From an uncultured bacterium (lineage in GTDB: Bacteria > Actinomycetota > Coriobacteriia > Coriobacteriales > Eggerthellaceae): a DNA stretch of 44,912 nucleotides. The notes beneath the pieces were generated by a model. That model was not told where the DNA came from and did not search any database. It saw nothing but the letters and a program-made list of their open reading frames with translations. A program made the translations under genes and the position numbers. The stretch spans positions 1 to 44,912 of the forward strand of contig CAJMPP010000021.1 in NCBI GenBank assembly GCA_905215325.1, in the 5' to 3' direction. Within the stretch, counting starts at the first letter, position 1. Every line of letters begins with the position of its first letter. This document shows, piece by piece, positions 16,434-25,172 of the stretch.

Positions 16434-19307
16434 TTAGAACACCTCCTTGGTAACCGGCTCGTCGCGCAACGCAGGCATGAACGGCGCGAACTGCTCGCTT
16501 TCAATCCATATACGCTCAGGCCGCGTCGACTTCTCGATTTTGACCGTGAACGCGCGGTAGCTGTTCGTCGCGAACACGGGGTTTTGGAACTCGTCGGCCG
16601 ACATGACGTTGTAACCGCATTCCTCGAAACCTGGGGTAATGGAGCTCTGCGTATCGTCGAAGCACTCGGGATTCCAGAAGCGCTCGGTGATGAGCACGCC
16701 TGGCGCGATGCCCTCCGTAAGGTACGCACGGGCATGGGAGCTGCCACGTCGCGACGTAATCTTCACCCAATCCAAATGCTCGATGCCGTACTCCGCAGCG
16801 GTCTTGGGGTTGATGCGCAGCTCGGGAACGGGCATGAGCTCGCGGATGAACGGCGCATGGCGCATGGTGCCGTGATGGAAATGCGGCAGGCGCCCAGTGG
16901 TGATGACCAACGGGTATTCCGTATCGGTCAAGGGGCTTTCCGTGGGCTCCTTGAACACGCAAATAGGCGAATAGTCGTCGCAGGAAGGCTGCTCGTAGGG
17001 GTACATGTACGGGAAGCCGGTACGCGCCAGGCGCAGCATAGCCTCGCTGTATACCTCAACCTTGCGCGACATGGTGGCAAAACCGCGCGGCAAGCCGTCG
17101 GACACGATGCCCTCGTATTGCTTGTACACCATGTACTGGTTCAGTGGCACTTCGGTATAGCGTTTGTCGATGTCGGATAGCATCTCATCCCATGAGCTGC
17201 GCCCCATCTGCTCGGCCCATGCGGCGCGTGCGGCTTCGGTGCTCTCGAAGAACGGCTGTTTGAACGCATCCGGATCGAAGCAATTTTCCGCGCCAAGGTG
17301 CTCAACCACCGATTTGCCAACCTGATAAGGCGACACGAACGGGTTGACCGTCTCGCCAAGATGCGTCACGGCGCAACGCGCGTAATGGCGGTTGAAATGC
17401 GTGCCGGGCGCCTCGTAGCTATCGTACTCGAGCCACTCGGTGGTGGGCAGGAACAGGTCGACGGACTGGATGGTGAACGACGTCATGTTGGGATATTGCT
17501 GGATGACGAAATCCTGCTGGTCGAAGGCGTCCTTCCACTGCAGCGACGGACCCATGACGGCGTACTTGTTGCCCGACATCTCGTACATGACGCGCGGACG
17601 GTACGGCTCGCCGGTGGTGATGGCCTGGCGCAGCTCCTTTGGAGCGCACGTCTGCCACTGATGGATGCCCTTGTGTGCGTTCGCACCGAGCGTGTCGCAA
17701 CGAGACTGGAAGAAGTAGCGGCGCATCTGCTCGCCGTCGCGGCCTTTCTCGTTCCAGCCCTCCACGACCTTGTCGAGCTTACGGTCGTTTTCCTCTTTCG
17801 TGAAACCGGTCGTCCAGCCCAGGCCGTAACGAGCAAAGCTGGTGGACGCCTCGCCCAAACGAGCTGTCGGACGGTCGGCGGTCAGCGAAGCCGGGCCATG
17901 GTTTTGAAACGCCGACAGGGGCGTTTCGATTCGACCGAGCAGCGCGTCGATGGCCAGCATGCCCAGCGGCGCCGTGGAAGAGCACTCCTGATGATCGGAG
18001 AACACGCCGCCGGACACGCCGCCGAAATCAGCGGAAATGTACAAGTCGAGCGCTTCCTTGATGCGATCGGCGTCAAGCCAGCACGTTTTCGCAGCGGCAT
18101 CAAGCGTCCAGGGATCTGCTTCTTCCCAATAAATCTGACCAGCGGTTTTCGCCTCTACCCCGTTGACGTTCGCCGTCGTGAACGGGACAGGGTCGACCGG
18201 ACTTGCCTCAGGAGCGGAAAACGGCAGCGGCTGCACAGAGTTCGTGCGCGCATCGAAGCACACATATGCGGGAGTGTCGTACACACCGGCAGCGTCAGCG
18301 GCAGGGTTGACGTAATCGGGCCACACTTCTTCGGCGCGGTAGGGCAGCTTCGTCTCGGGGTTGATCAAGCACGGAATGTTGGTCCAGTACTTCACGAATT
18401 GCTCGTCATAGGCTTTCGTGTCGATGATGTAGCGAATCCAAGCAAGCAAAAGCGCTGTGTCGGAACCCGGGCGAATGGGCAACCACACGTCGGCCTTCAC
18501 CGCGTCTGCGGTCATATACGGGTCGATTACCACGGTTTTCACGCCAAGATTGCTGCGGGCATCGGCCAGGCCGTGACCGCCATGAGCCGCCTTTGAGGCA
18601 GAGGGCTGGCTACCCCAGATCACGAACACGCGCTCGGAATCATCGCGGCGCTTGCCGTCGATCTCGGCGTTGTCGACGATACCCACGAAACGGTCGACGT
18701 TGTCCATATCTAGGCAGCAGTTAAAGCCCACCGACGTGGAGGACACGAAGTCGCGCGGCATGGCGCACTGGCATGCACCCGAAGCCAGCGAATTGCAACC
18801 GCCAACCGTGTAATCCATACCCCAGGTTTCCCATTCGATATAGGCTCCGCCACCGCCACGGGCAGACCAATACGAATACGGGCCGAACTTCTTCACAGCC
18901 GTGGCGATCTGCTCGCCAGCCAGGTCAAGCGCCTCATCCCAGCTGATGGCTTCCCACTTGTTCTGGCCGCGTTCCCCCACGCGCTTCATGGGATGCAGCA
19001 CATGGCGAGGGCTGTACAATGTCTGAATCTGGCTCAGGCACTTCAGGCACACACCGCCCTTGTTCAGCGGTCCATCGGGATCGCCCTCGATCTTCACCAC
19101 TTTGCCATCCTCGGTGTACACGCGAACCGGACAGCAATTCGTGCAACCGTGACATGCGGTTTTATGCATCACACGCTCAACAGATTGCGCGGCAAACGCC
19201 TTGTCGGCGTCCTCGAGCAGCTGCACGGATTCCGTGGCCGCCAAAGCCGCACCCACCGCGGCAGCAACCTTCGTGAAGCTGCGACGGGTCATGTTCGTTG
19301 TCGACAT
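16434..19307 (-). CDS. Tat-exported molybdopterin oxidoreductase catalytic subunit, substrate unknown
   Basis: The 957-residue protein belongs to the DMSO reductase superfamily. It begins with a Tat signal (MTRRSFTKVAAAVGAALAA, residues 6-24), so it acts outside the cytoplasmic membrane. A [4Fe-4S] site is seen at Cys52, Cys55, Cys59 and Cys87 with the expected spacing. The segment GGCNSLASGACQCAMPRDF (169-187) is where the family places its molybdenum ligand; Cys179, Cys181 or Ser176 are candidates, and this is inference. The C-terminal dinucleotide-binding domain contains TTGRLPHFHHGTMRH. The start at ATG 19307 has AGGAG upstream; the frame stays open to 19457 but lies before the signal. 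Partners are the ferredoxin, anchor and chaperone encoded downstream and NapG/NapH-like proteins upstream. The related coriobacterial enzymes include sulfoxide reductases and catechol dehydroxylases; the sequence does not tell which. Confidence 0.9.
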   Translation of the reverse strand: MSTTNMTRRSFTKVAAAVGAALAATESVQLLEDADKAFAAQSVERVMHKTACHGCTNCCPVRVYTEDGKVVKIEGDPDGPLNKGGVCLKCLSQIQTLYSPRHVLHPMKRVGERGQNKWEAISWDEALDLAGEQIATAVKKFGPYSYWSARGGGGAYIEWETWGMDYTVGGCNSLASGACQCAMPRDFVSSTSVGFNCCLDMDNVDRFVGIVDNAEIDGKRRDDSERVFVIWGSQPSASKAAHGGHGLADARSNLGVKTVVIDPYMTADAVKADVWLPIRPGSDTALLLAWIRYIIDTKAYDEQFVKYWTNIPCLINPETKLPYRAEEVWPDYVNPAADAAGVYDTPAYVCFDARTNSVQPLPFSAPEASPVDPVPFTTANVNGVEAKTAGQIYWEEADPWTLDAAAKTCWLDADRIKEALDLYISADFGGVSGGVFSDHQECSSTAPLGMLAIDALLGRIETPLSAFQNHGPASLTADRPTARLGEASTSFARYGLGWTTGFTKEENDRKLDKVVEGWNEKGRDGEQMRRYFFQSRCDTLGANAHKGIHQWQTCAPKELRQAITTGEPYRPRVMYEMSGNKYAVMGPSLQWKDAFDQQDFVIQQYPNMTSFTIQSVDLFLPTTEWLEYDSYEAPGTHFNRHYARCAVTHLGETVNPFVSPYQVGKSVVEHLGAENCFDPDAFKQPFFESTEAARAAWAEQMGRSSWDEMLSDIDKRYTEVPLNQYMVYKQYEGIVSDGLPRGFATMSRKVEVYSEAMLRLARTGFPYMYPYEQPSCDDYSPICVFKEPTESPLTDTEYPLVITTGRLPHFHHGTMRHAPFIRELMPVPELRINPKTAAEYGIEHLDWVKITSRRGSSHARAYLTEGIAPGVLITERFWNPECFDDTQSSITPGFEECGYNVMSADEFQNPVFATNSYRAFTVKIEKSTRPERIWIESEQFAPFMPALRDEPVTKEVF

Positions 19308-19353
19308 GTCCTCTCCTATCATCTCGTTTTTGATCGTCTCGAAATCGTTTCTC

Positions 19354-20076
19354 CTACGCCATAGCAGCGCGTAAGGTTTTGGCCAGTTCCTTCCCCTTCC
19401 CCGTTGCAATCCAACCATCTTTCCAAACCAGCCCGCCGTTGCGTTCCAACATGTCAAGGAAGAAGCTCGGCTGAAGCGGTTGAGAATTGCTAGCTACGCT
19501 CGCACGAAGCGCATCCCCGGCTCGAAGCAAGGTATCGACCTCTTTGTAGCTTCGCGGGATCGTGCAGAAATCTATGACGTCGAGGTAAGCGCCCAAGCGC
19601 TGTGGAACCTTGTCAAACAATGCACGCAAGCGCGATTCAGGTGAAAGCTCCTGAGCGACGTCTTCGCCAATTTCCGTTGTTTGAACTGCAAAAACGTCGA
19701 TAATGTCATCGATTTCGTCCTCGGTCAGCCCCGCTTTGCGCTCATCGGTGAGCTCTTGTCCCTGCGCGTCAAGCTCGATCCAGCGCAGACCGCCTTCGTT
19801 GACCATCGTCATGATGAGGTGATAGGGAGATTGCGCGGCCTGAGGGTATTCGGGATACGAAGCGATTTGGGTTTCCGCTTCCTCAAGCGTGCGCCGCTGC
19901 TTGCAAAACGTGAGCAAGCGAATGAACATCTCGCGATGCCTTGGCACCTGTTCCACCACCGCCTTAAGACGCGCCTTGGCATCCTCGGGCGTTTGCGCAA
20001 TCGCTTGCGTATCGCAATCTTTCTCGCATGGCGTTTGCTGAAGCACAGAGGAAGGCTCTTGAAACTGCTCGACCAT
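19354..20076 (-). CDS. Uncharacterised protein with a duplicated winged-helix-like domain
   Basis: I do not recognise this 240-residue cytosolic protein. Residues about 35-110 and 146-232 are clearly two copies of one module. Shared landmarks are RL(K/R)A(V/L)...VP near the start, a helix ending (T/D)FC, then a hydrophilic turn and the end (N/R)xGGL(R/V)W followed by (G/K)xEL. The size and GGL-W-turn pattern suggest a winged-helix-like fold, but no DNA contact can be claimed. The start at 20076 has AAAGGA upstream, three bases after the NapH-like stop. Its position inside the molybdoenzyme operon, between electron-transfer and catalytic genes, suggests a role in maturation or assembly. A transcriptional role is the alternative. 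Confidence 0.75.
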   Translation of the reverse strand: MVEQFQEPSSVLQQTPCEKDCDTQAIAQTPEDAKARLKAVVEQVPRHREMFIRLLTFCKQRRTLEEAETQIASYPEYPQAAQSPYHLIMTMVNEGGLRWIELDAQGQELTDERKAGLTEDEIDDIIDVFAVQTTEIGEDVAQELSPESRLRALFDKVPQRLGAYLDVIDFCTIPRSYKEVDTLLRAGDALRASVASNSQPLQPSFFLDMLERNGGLVWKDGWIATGKGKELAKTLRAAMA

Positions 20077-20078
20077 AT

Positions 20079-20939
20079 CTATTCCTTTCTGTTCACAAAG
20101 CTCAATGCCTTAGCAGGGCAAGTGTTCACGCAGGCCCCGCACCGAGTGCATTCGGCAAGCGAACGATCGCCAAGATCGGCACACGGGTCGATATGCTCGG
20201 GACACGCCTGAGCACATGCGGCGCATGAACTACCCGCATGACGTGCGCACATGCTTGCGTTCACGTGCGGTTTGAACGTGCGATTACCGCGGGAAAGCAG
20301 CGATAGCAACGCACCGACCGGACAAAAACGGTGGCACCATTTGCGAAACACGGTAAGTTCGAGCACCAGCAACGCGGGAAACACCAGCACCTCTATAGCA
20401 GGCTCGTTGAAACCGATCAGGCGATACAGGGCAATCGCGCTCGCGAACGTCAAACCAATGGGGCATACCAGGCAAAACACCGGGAAGCCACACACAGCCG
20501 CCGATGCAAGGGACCCGGCCAGCACGACATGGCGTCCGTCGACCCGAGATCGGAAGGGCTTATGCTTTTCCGCTTGCGCCGCGTTGGTATCGCTCCAGCG
20601 TTCAAGAACTCGGTGAGCCGCCTGCGTACGCTCGCATTCGTCCTTCTCGCGCGCCTTCTTGCCCCGCAGCAAATCGGACAGAGGCGCAACGGGGCACACC
20701 CAACTGCAAAACGCCTTCCCAAACACAAGCGCAACGATCACGACAACCGCAAGGCAGATGAGCACGCGCGGGACGAAAGCCCAGCTACCGAATATGGTTT
20801 CCAGCGCACCGAGCGGGCAGATATACGCGATAGCGTCGTAACCGACGCTGCACAGTGTGCCCGTCTGCCATCCTGCAAACAGCGCGATAAGCAAAACCGC
20901 CACGATCAGAAATCGAACTGCTTTCCGAATGCGAATCAT
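20079..20939 (-). CDS. NapH-like membrane quinol dehydrogenase with ferredoxin domain
   Basis: The 286-residue protein has about four or five spans and the cysteine-proline motifs of NapH: YICPLGALE (Cys41), FCSWVCPVAPLSDLL (Cys78 and Cys82) and, in the second half, CLVCPIG and CHRFCPVGALLS. A C-terminal two-cluster ferredoxin part follows (CAACAQACPEH and CTRCGACVNTCPAKA). In periplasmic nitrate reduction, NapH oxidises quinol and passes electrons to NapG. Here it probably feeds the molybdoenzyme of this operon together with the NapG-like protein. Its start overlaps the NapG-like stop by four bases (ATGA type), so the two are translated together. No nitrate reductase genes are present. Confidence 0.85.
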   Translation of the reverse strand: MIRIRKAVRFLIVAVLLIALFAGWQTGTLCSVGYDAIAYICPLGALETIFGSWAFVPRVLICLAVVVIVALVFGKAFCSWVCPVAPLSDLLRGKKAREKDECERTQAAHRVLERWSDTNAAQAEKHKPFRSRVDGRHVVLAGSLASAAVCGFPVFCLVCPIGLTFASAIALYRLIGFNEPAIEVLVFPALLVLELTVFRKWCHRFCPVGALLSLLSRGNRTFKPHVNASMCARHAGSSCAACAQACPEHIDPCADLGDRSLAECTRCGACVNTCPAKALSFVNRKE

Positions 20940-21562
20940 GCGCGACCTCCTTTCCAGGGCTCAACGTTGATCCCCCGCCGCCCGGTAGCGTCGTAGCTTC
21001 CATACGAACTCGCCGGACATGCGTTTTCGCAGGCACCGCATCCATTGCATGCTGACTCGTCAAGGTGAAGGCGCCCATTGCCGTCAAGGGAAAGCGCACC
21101 GTAGGTGCAAGAATCTATGCAAGGGGCGTTGCAATGCGCAGAGACACCGAACAATTGGCAAACGTCTTCGTCGATTGCCGCCATGCCTATCTTGTCGACG
21201 TGCTCGTCAAACGGTTTGATAGCCGCAACGGGACATGCCGCCAAGCATTTAAAATCGCCGCCGCACATGTCGCAAAACCCGCTTCGGAAATCCATCACGG
21301 GAACGCGAGCATTGATGATGCCGTCGGAAAGATGCCCGACGCCAATGGCGTTGGTCGGGCATGCGCTTCTGCATCGATCGCAGCGGATGCAAAGCGAGAG
21401 CAGGCTCTGCTCGTCCTGCGCTCCCGGAGGACGAAGAAGGTCCCCCTCTCCGGCAAAGGCTTTTACCGTTCCCCCGAGCGCAACCAGCGCGCCCGCCGCG
21501 ATGCCGCCTTCTATAAGGTTGCGGCGCGTTACCGCGCGCTGCAGCAATGCCGTTTTACCCAT
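20936..21562 (-). CDS. NapG-like Tat-exported ferredoxin with four clusters
   Basis: The 208-residue protein starts with a Tat signal (VTRRNLIEGGIAAGALVALGG, twin Arg at 13-14) and has four cysteine groups: Cys58-61-64-68, Cys97-100-106-110, Cys135-144-148-152 and Cys172-175-178-182, enough for four [4Fe-4S] clusters as in NapG/MauM proteins. It should sit outside the membrane and accept electrons from the NapH-like partner. The start at ATG 21562 follows AAGGTGG by six bases; the frame is open to 21604. It is the first gene of the molybdoenzyme operon, so the operon promoter lies in the divergent gap up to 21966. Confidence 0.87.
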   Translation of the reverse strand: MGKTALLQRAVTRRNLIEGGIAAGALVALGGTVKAFAGEGDLLRPPGAQDEQSLLSLCIRCDRCRSACPTNAIGVGHLSDGIINARVPVMDFRSGFCDMCGGDFKCLAACPVAAIKPFDEHVDKIGMAAIDEDVCQLFGVSAHCNAPCIDSCTYGALSLDGNGRLHLDESACNGCGACENACPASSYGSYDATGRRGINVEPWKGGRA

Positions 21563-21622
21563 CGACGGCCACCTTAAAACGTGCAAATCTGCAGTCCATA
21601 TCATCCCCCCTTACCGATGCGC

Positions 21623-21819
21623 CAAACGTTTGACGCCCTTGTGCGCCGGCTTTGTGGGAAGGCTGTTTTTCGATATACAACCCGCTGTGCCGCGCTTCGA
21701 TATTTGGGAAACTACCGGAATACATGGCTGCTGACCACTTCACAATAGGGCTTAAATTCGGCCAAACGCCTAGACAATAACGTTTAGGTTGCAGAGTTTA
21801 GCCAGGTAAAACGGCTAAA
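21623..21819. promoter_or_regulatory. Three small palindromes in the divergent regulator/operon gap
   Basis: The 404-base gap between the NapG-like gene and the LuxR gene is AT-richer than the neighbours. It holds CAAACGTTTG (21623-21632, perfect), CCTAGAC-AATAAC-GTTTAGG (21769-21788, one mismatch) and TTTAGCC-nine bases-GGCTAAA (21797-21819, perfect arms). They are candidate operators for the divergent regulator. Assignment is inference. Confidence 0.4.
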
Positions 21820-21890
21820 ACAGACAGCGGGGCAAAACTGCAAGCAAGCATGCGAACCCAGGCAAGCCGCCATGCGCACCCCTTTTGCCG

Positions 21891-21896
21891 TATAAT
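21891..21896 (+). promoter_or_regulatory. -10-like element upstream of the membrane LuxR gene
   Basis: A perfect TATAAT lies about 75 bases before the proposed start. No good -35 is seen at the usual spacing, which would fit an activator-dependent promoter. Confidence 0.4.
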
Positions 21897-21966
21897 CTCA
21901 AACAGACGTTCCGCGGAGAGGCGGTTCGGATAAGCACGTAAACAGCAGGGGGAAACAGGTTTAACA

Positions 21967-23424
21967 TTGAACAGCGAAGGATTGTTCCCAGCACGGTTTC
22001 TAGGGTTCGGTTTATTCTGGGCGTGGCTGTTCTTAGCCGTCTTGTCGCCATCGCCCCTTTTCGGCAGGCCGCTTGGCTTTGGCGACGTCCCGTTCGAAAT
22101 GTGCGAGCTGCTGGTTCGCGTCATCGTCCTCATCGGTGCCATCGCGTTTGCAAGAAGATTTTCCACTGAACGCGGGAAGCGCGTTCAGTTGCTTGCGGCG
22201 CTTGTCTGCGGCACGACGGCAACCGTCCTGCTCCTCGCAAGCGAACAAACAGGGATTGTTTTTGCGGCATCGGTATTAGCAGCAGTTGCGGAGTGTTCGC
22301 TGTTCTTGCTGTGGATGACGTTTTTCGGCTACATGAAGCTTGGGGAAACGCTCGCCTTGCTTGTTGCGTCGTACGCAACGGGCGCCGTAATTTGCCTGGC
22401 CACGCTCTTTGCCGGACAGACGGCGATGAGCGCTACTTCCGCAGTGCTGCCCGCTGCCTCATGCGCGGCGTTCGTGCTTTCCACTCGATACCATGCCGCC
22501 AGCGAGGCATCCGTCGAACAGCAAAAAGAGCCCGAGAACCTCAGGGCGTATGCGCAAAATTCATCGGCGCACCTAAGCTTCACCAGGCCGCTCGCGAAAA
22601 TGACTATCGGCCTTGCGTTGTATTCCTTCGCATTTTCGCTGTATCTGGGCATTGCGGCGCTTGGGGGGAACTCCTTCTCGAAGGCCTACATCGTCGAACC
22701 GACAAGCGCCGTTGCGCTCGCGGCGATCGCTTTGCTCGCCTTTCGATTCGCGCAAACGACAACGCCTTATGCGCTGTATCGCATCGTGGCTCCACTGTTC
22801 GGCGTCGGATTCGCGTTGCTTGCGCTTCACGTCCAGCCTTTGATTGCGGGACTGTTCGTAACGCTGGGATACCTCACGTTCGAAGTGCTTTCCTATAACG
22901 ACTTTTGCAACATCGTGAAGGCCAGCGACGCTTCGTTGTTCAAGACGATCGCCTTCGCAAGGCTCGTCAACTCTCTAGGCATGCTTATCGGGTGGGCTGC
23001 GGGATTCGCGTTGTCCCCGCATCTGCAAGCAGCCGATCCCAGCGAGCTGTTGGCAGTGTTCGCTTTGCTCGTCGTCTTGCTGACGGCAACGCTGGCCTTT
23101 ACGGACAAGGACCGCATAATGATGCTAAGCATTGCCGATGATCGTGCAGTACAAGAAAGCGAGGAGTCCCTCCCTGACCGCGAAACCGCTATGGCAACTT
23201 TTGCGCAACGCGTCAGCCTGTCGCCGCGCGAAACCGAAGTTTTAGGGTATTTACTGGCAGGGCGAACGACATCGTTTGCAGCCGAAAAGCTATTCGTAGC
23301 AGAATCGACAGTTCGCGCGCACGTGCACAACATATACCGAAAGGCAGACGTTCACTCGCGCATGGAGCTGCTTGACGAATTCGAACGCTACCGTCACGAG
23401 ATCACCTCAGAACAGCAAGAGTAG
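21967..23424 (+). CDS. Membrane-embedded LuxR-family transcriptional regulator
   Basis: This 485-residue protein combines about twelve hydrophobic spans (residues about 8-385) with a C-terminal LuxR helix-turn-helix (about 418-475: LSPRETEVLGYLLAGR, then STVRAHVHNIYRKADVHSR). This layout is common in Eggerthellaceae next to molybdoenzyme and transporter genes, where these proteins are thought to sense a small molecule at the membrane. It is transcribed away from the molybdoenzyme operon across a gap with several palindromes and very probably controls that operon. The start is uncertain: TTG at 21967 gives the full first span, with AGGGGGA about 14 bases upstream and AGGT nearer. No ATG lies suitably close. 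The ligand is unknown but is plausibly the enzyme's substrate. Confidence 0.85.
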   Translation: MNSEGLFPARFLGFGLFWAWLFLAVLSPSPLFGRPLGFGDVPFEMCELLVRVIVLIGAIAFARRFSTERGKRVQLLAALVCGTTATVLLLASEQTGIVFAASVLAAVAECSLFLLWMTFFGYMKLGETLALLVASYATGAVICLATLFAGQTAMSATSAVLPAASCAAFVLSTRYHAASEASVEQQKEPENLRAYAQNSSAHLSFTRPLAKMTIGLALYSFAFSLYLGIAALGGNSFSKAYIVEPTSAVALAAIALLAFRFAQTTTPYALYRIVAPLFGVGFALLALHVQPLIAGLFVTLGYLTFEVLSYNDFCNIVKASDASLFKTIAFARLVNSLGMLIGWAAGFALSPHLQAADPSELLAVFALLVVLLTATLAFTDKDRIMMLSIADDRAVQESEESLPDRETAMATFAQRVSLSPRETEVLGYLLAGRTTSFAAEKLFVAESTVRAHVHNIYRKADVHSRMELLDEFERYRHEITSEQQE

Positions 23425-23571
23425 GGAAACCGCGAAGCCGGTGCACCCAAGCATGCCGGCAACACTTTTGTATAGGCGTACGCCTGCACGAACATTAGCT
23501 ACACCAGGTATGCAGTGAGGTTGAAACCGGAGAGCTCCTACTGCAACCGGCGCAAGACCGAATGGGGTATC

Positions 23572-23746
23572 CTTTTCACCGGCGAGCGCCAGCGCGCACA
23601 GCTAGCGCTCGCAGTACGCAACCGCACGCGCCGCGGCCGCTCAAGCCGCCCAGGCACCCGCGCGACGTGCGCACACTGCCGAACGTGTTCCAGCACCTGG
23701 TCGAGCAAGGCGCCACGGTGGTGATGATCGAGAGCGACCTGAACTT
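23572..23746 (+). pseudogene. Rearranged remnant of a UvrA-like ATPase gene
   Basis: Two pieces are close copies of parts of the intact UvrA-like gene at 11333-13972. Bases 23572-23630 match the first ABC signature region (TGERQRAQLALAVRNRT; intact counterpart near 12495). Bases 23655-23746 match 13751-13842 of the second ABC half (HPRDVRTL...VFQHLVEQGATVV). They are in different frames with a short junction. Both parental sites lie at the GLHP-coding segment shared by the two ABC halves, so recombination between the halves followed by decay is a good explanation. The rest of the 321-base gap (23425-23571) holds a 12-bp palindrome at 23474-23485 but no gene. Confidence 0.85.
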
Positions 23747-25095
23747 TAAACAGCCCCCAAAACCACGGCAAGCGCGAGCAAAACCGCCAAGAACGCAATG
23801 TTCCACGCCGTGAACACAAGCAGATAGCGCCCGCGGATGCCGGGGCGACCCACCATGACCGCCTTGAACGTGATGAGGCTTGCCATGGACGCGATAAGCG
23901 TGCCCAAACCGCCCAGGTTCGTGCCCACGATCAACGCCTGCCACTGATTGGTGAACCCCGAAAGCAGCACCGCTGCCGGCACGTTGCTGATAACCTGGCT
24001 GCCTCCTACCGCGGCAAGCAGCGCGTTGCCGCCCACCGCCGCAGAAAGCGCCTCGTGCAGCACCGGAACGCGACCCATGTTCCCCACGAACACGAACAGG
24101 GCCGCAAAAGTAGCCAACAGCCCCCAGTCGACGCGCCGCAATAAGCTTGCATCGGAGAGCGAAACGCTCACCAGCACCAACGCCAGCAAAACGCGAACAT
24201 CCAGCACGCCCAAAACCGCAGCCAGGCAGCACGCGAACAAGACGCCATACATCGCCAACCGCTTACGCGAACGGACGGTGAAGCATTCAAGGGAAGCGGA
24301 TTCAATCGACGAGAATGCTGGCGAAGCCCCATTCGCTGAGCGGGCGGGCATGCAATCAGGCGCGGACCCTTGCGGGGCCGTCCAGCGCGCAGGCGGAACT
24401 TGCATCGCTGGATTATCGGCGGTGTCATCGGACGCAAAACCACCCGATGATGCAAATCGACCAACGCCACCCGCGCCGCGCACTTCGCCGTCTCGAAAAC
24501 GCAGCACGCACGCGAGCGCCAGCATCGCACCCGACGCAGCGGTATACGGCCCCATGAGCTGGAGAAACTCCCCAACACCCATGCCCGAAGCCGTGAACAG
24601 GTACAGGTTCTGCGGGTTGCCCACGGGCGTGAACATGCTGCCGAGGTTCGCCGCGATGGTCATGAGCGTGGCCACCAGGCACATGCGCCCCTCCATACCC
24701 GCGCGGCGCAAAACCACCAAAGCCAGCGGCACGAACGTGATGAGCGCAACGTCGTTGGTCACCGCCATGCTGACGAAGAACGCAAGCCCGACCAACACGC
24801 CGGCAACAGCGCGTTGCGTTCGGGCACGAGCGACCAGCCACGCCCCCGCGGCGTCCAATACACCAAGCGAGCGGAATCCTGCCACCACCGTCATCAGGCA
24901 GAACAGCAGCGCCAGCGTATGCCAATCAACGTACGCGGCATACCCGGTATCAGGCGGCACAAGGGCGCACGACGCCAAGGCCGCCGCAACAGCAACCACT
25001 AGCACGGTCTCACGCGCCGCAAAAGCCCGAATCGCGTGCACAACCGACCGAAGTGAAATGTTTTCCGTCCAAATCATGAGATGAAAGGGTAACAC
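23746..25095 (-). CDS. SLC13/ArsB-type (ion transporter superfamily) carrier
   Basis: The 449-residue membrane protein has the two pseudo-symmetric halves of the ion transporter superfamily. The first half has VTNDVALITFVPLAL and IAANLGSMFTPVGNPQNLYL; the second has VISNVPAAVLLSGF and GTNLGGLGTLIASMASLI. Such carriers move organic anions such as citrate or dicarboxylates, or arsenite. A hydrophilic loop of about 70 residues separates the halves and is unusually long and low in complexity. The start is GTG 25095, with CTAAGG five bases upstream; ATG 25077 lacks a binding site. The gene ends at the edge of the UvrA-like remnant, which may have been trimmed by the same rearrangement. The substrate is unknown. 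Confidence 0.8.
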   Translation of the reverse strand: MLPFHLMIWTENISLRSVVHAIRAFAARETVLVVAVAAALASCALVPPDTGYAAYVDWHTLALLFCLMTVVAGFRSLGVLDAAGAWLVARARTQRAVAGVLVGLAFFVSMAVTNDVALITFVPLALVVLRRAGMEGRMCLVATLMTIAANLGSMFTPVGNPQNLYLFTASGMGVGEFLQLMGPYTAASGAMLALACVLRFRDGEVRGAGGVGRFASSGGFASDDTADNPAMQVPPARWTAPQGSAPDCMPARSANGASPAFSSIESASLECFTVRSRKRLAMYGVLFACCLAAVLGVLDVRVLLALVLVSVSLSDASLLRRVDWGLLATFAALFVFVGNMGRVPVLHEALSAAVGGNALLAAVGGSQVISNVPAAVLLSGFTNQWQALIVGTNLGGLGTLIASMASLITFKAVMVGRPGIRGRYLLVFTAWNIAFLAVLLALAVVLGAV

Positions 25096-25172
25096 GTTGC
25101 CTTAGAGCGCAACGGGCAAACCTCCCGGCAAGCACGAAGGCGAAGGCGAAACCCGGCAGAACGCGGACGACG

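Noticed and set aside
15654..17180. Long plus-strand open frame (508 codons) opposite the molybdoenzyme genes
   Set aside because: No family motifs, and it runs antisense across the ferredoxin and catalytic genes.
20936..20939. Frameshift between the NapG-like and NapH-like genes
   Set aside because: The four-base overlap is a normal ATGA coupling; both proteins are complete.
23515..23813. Small separate genes in the gap after the LuxR gene
   Set aside because: The two short frames are pieces of one degenerate UvrA-like copy in different frames.
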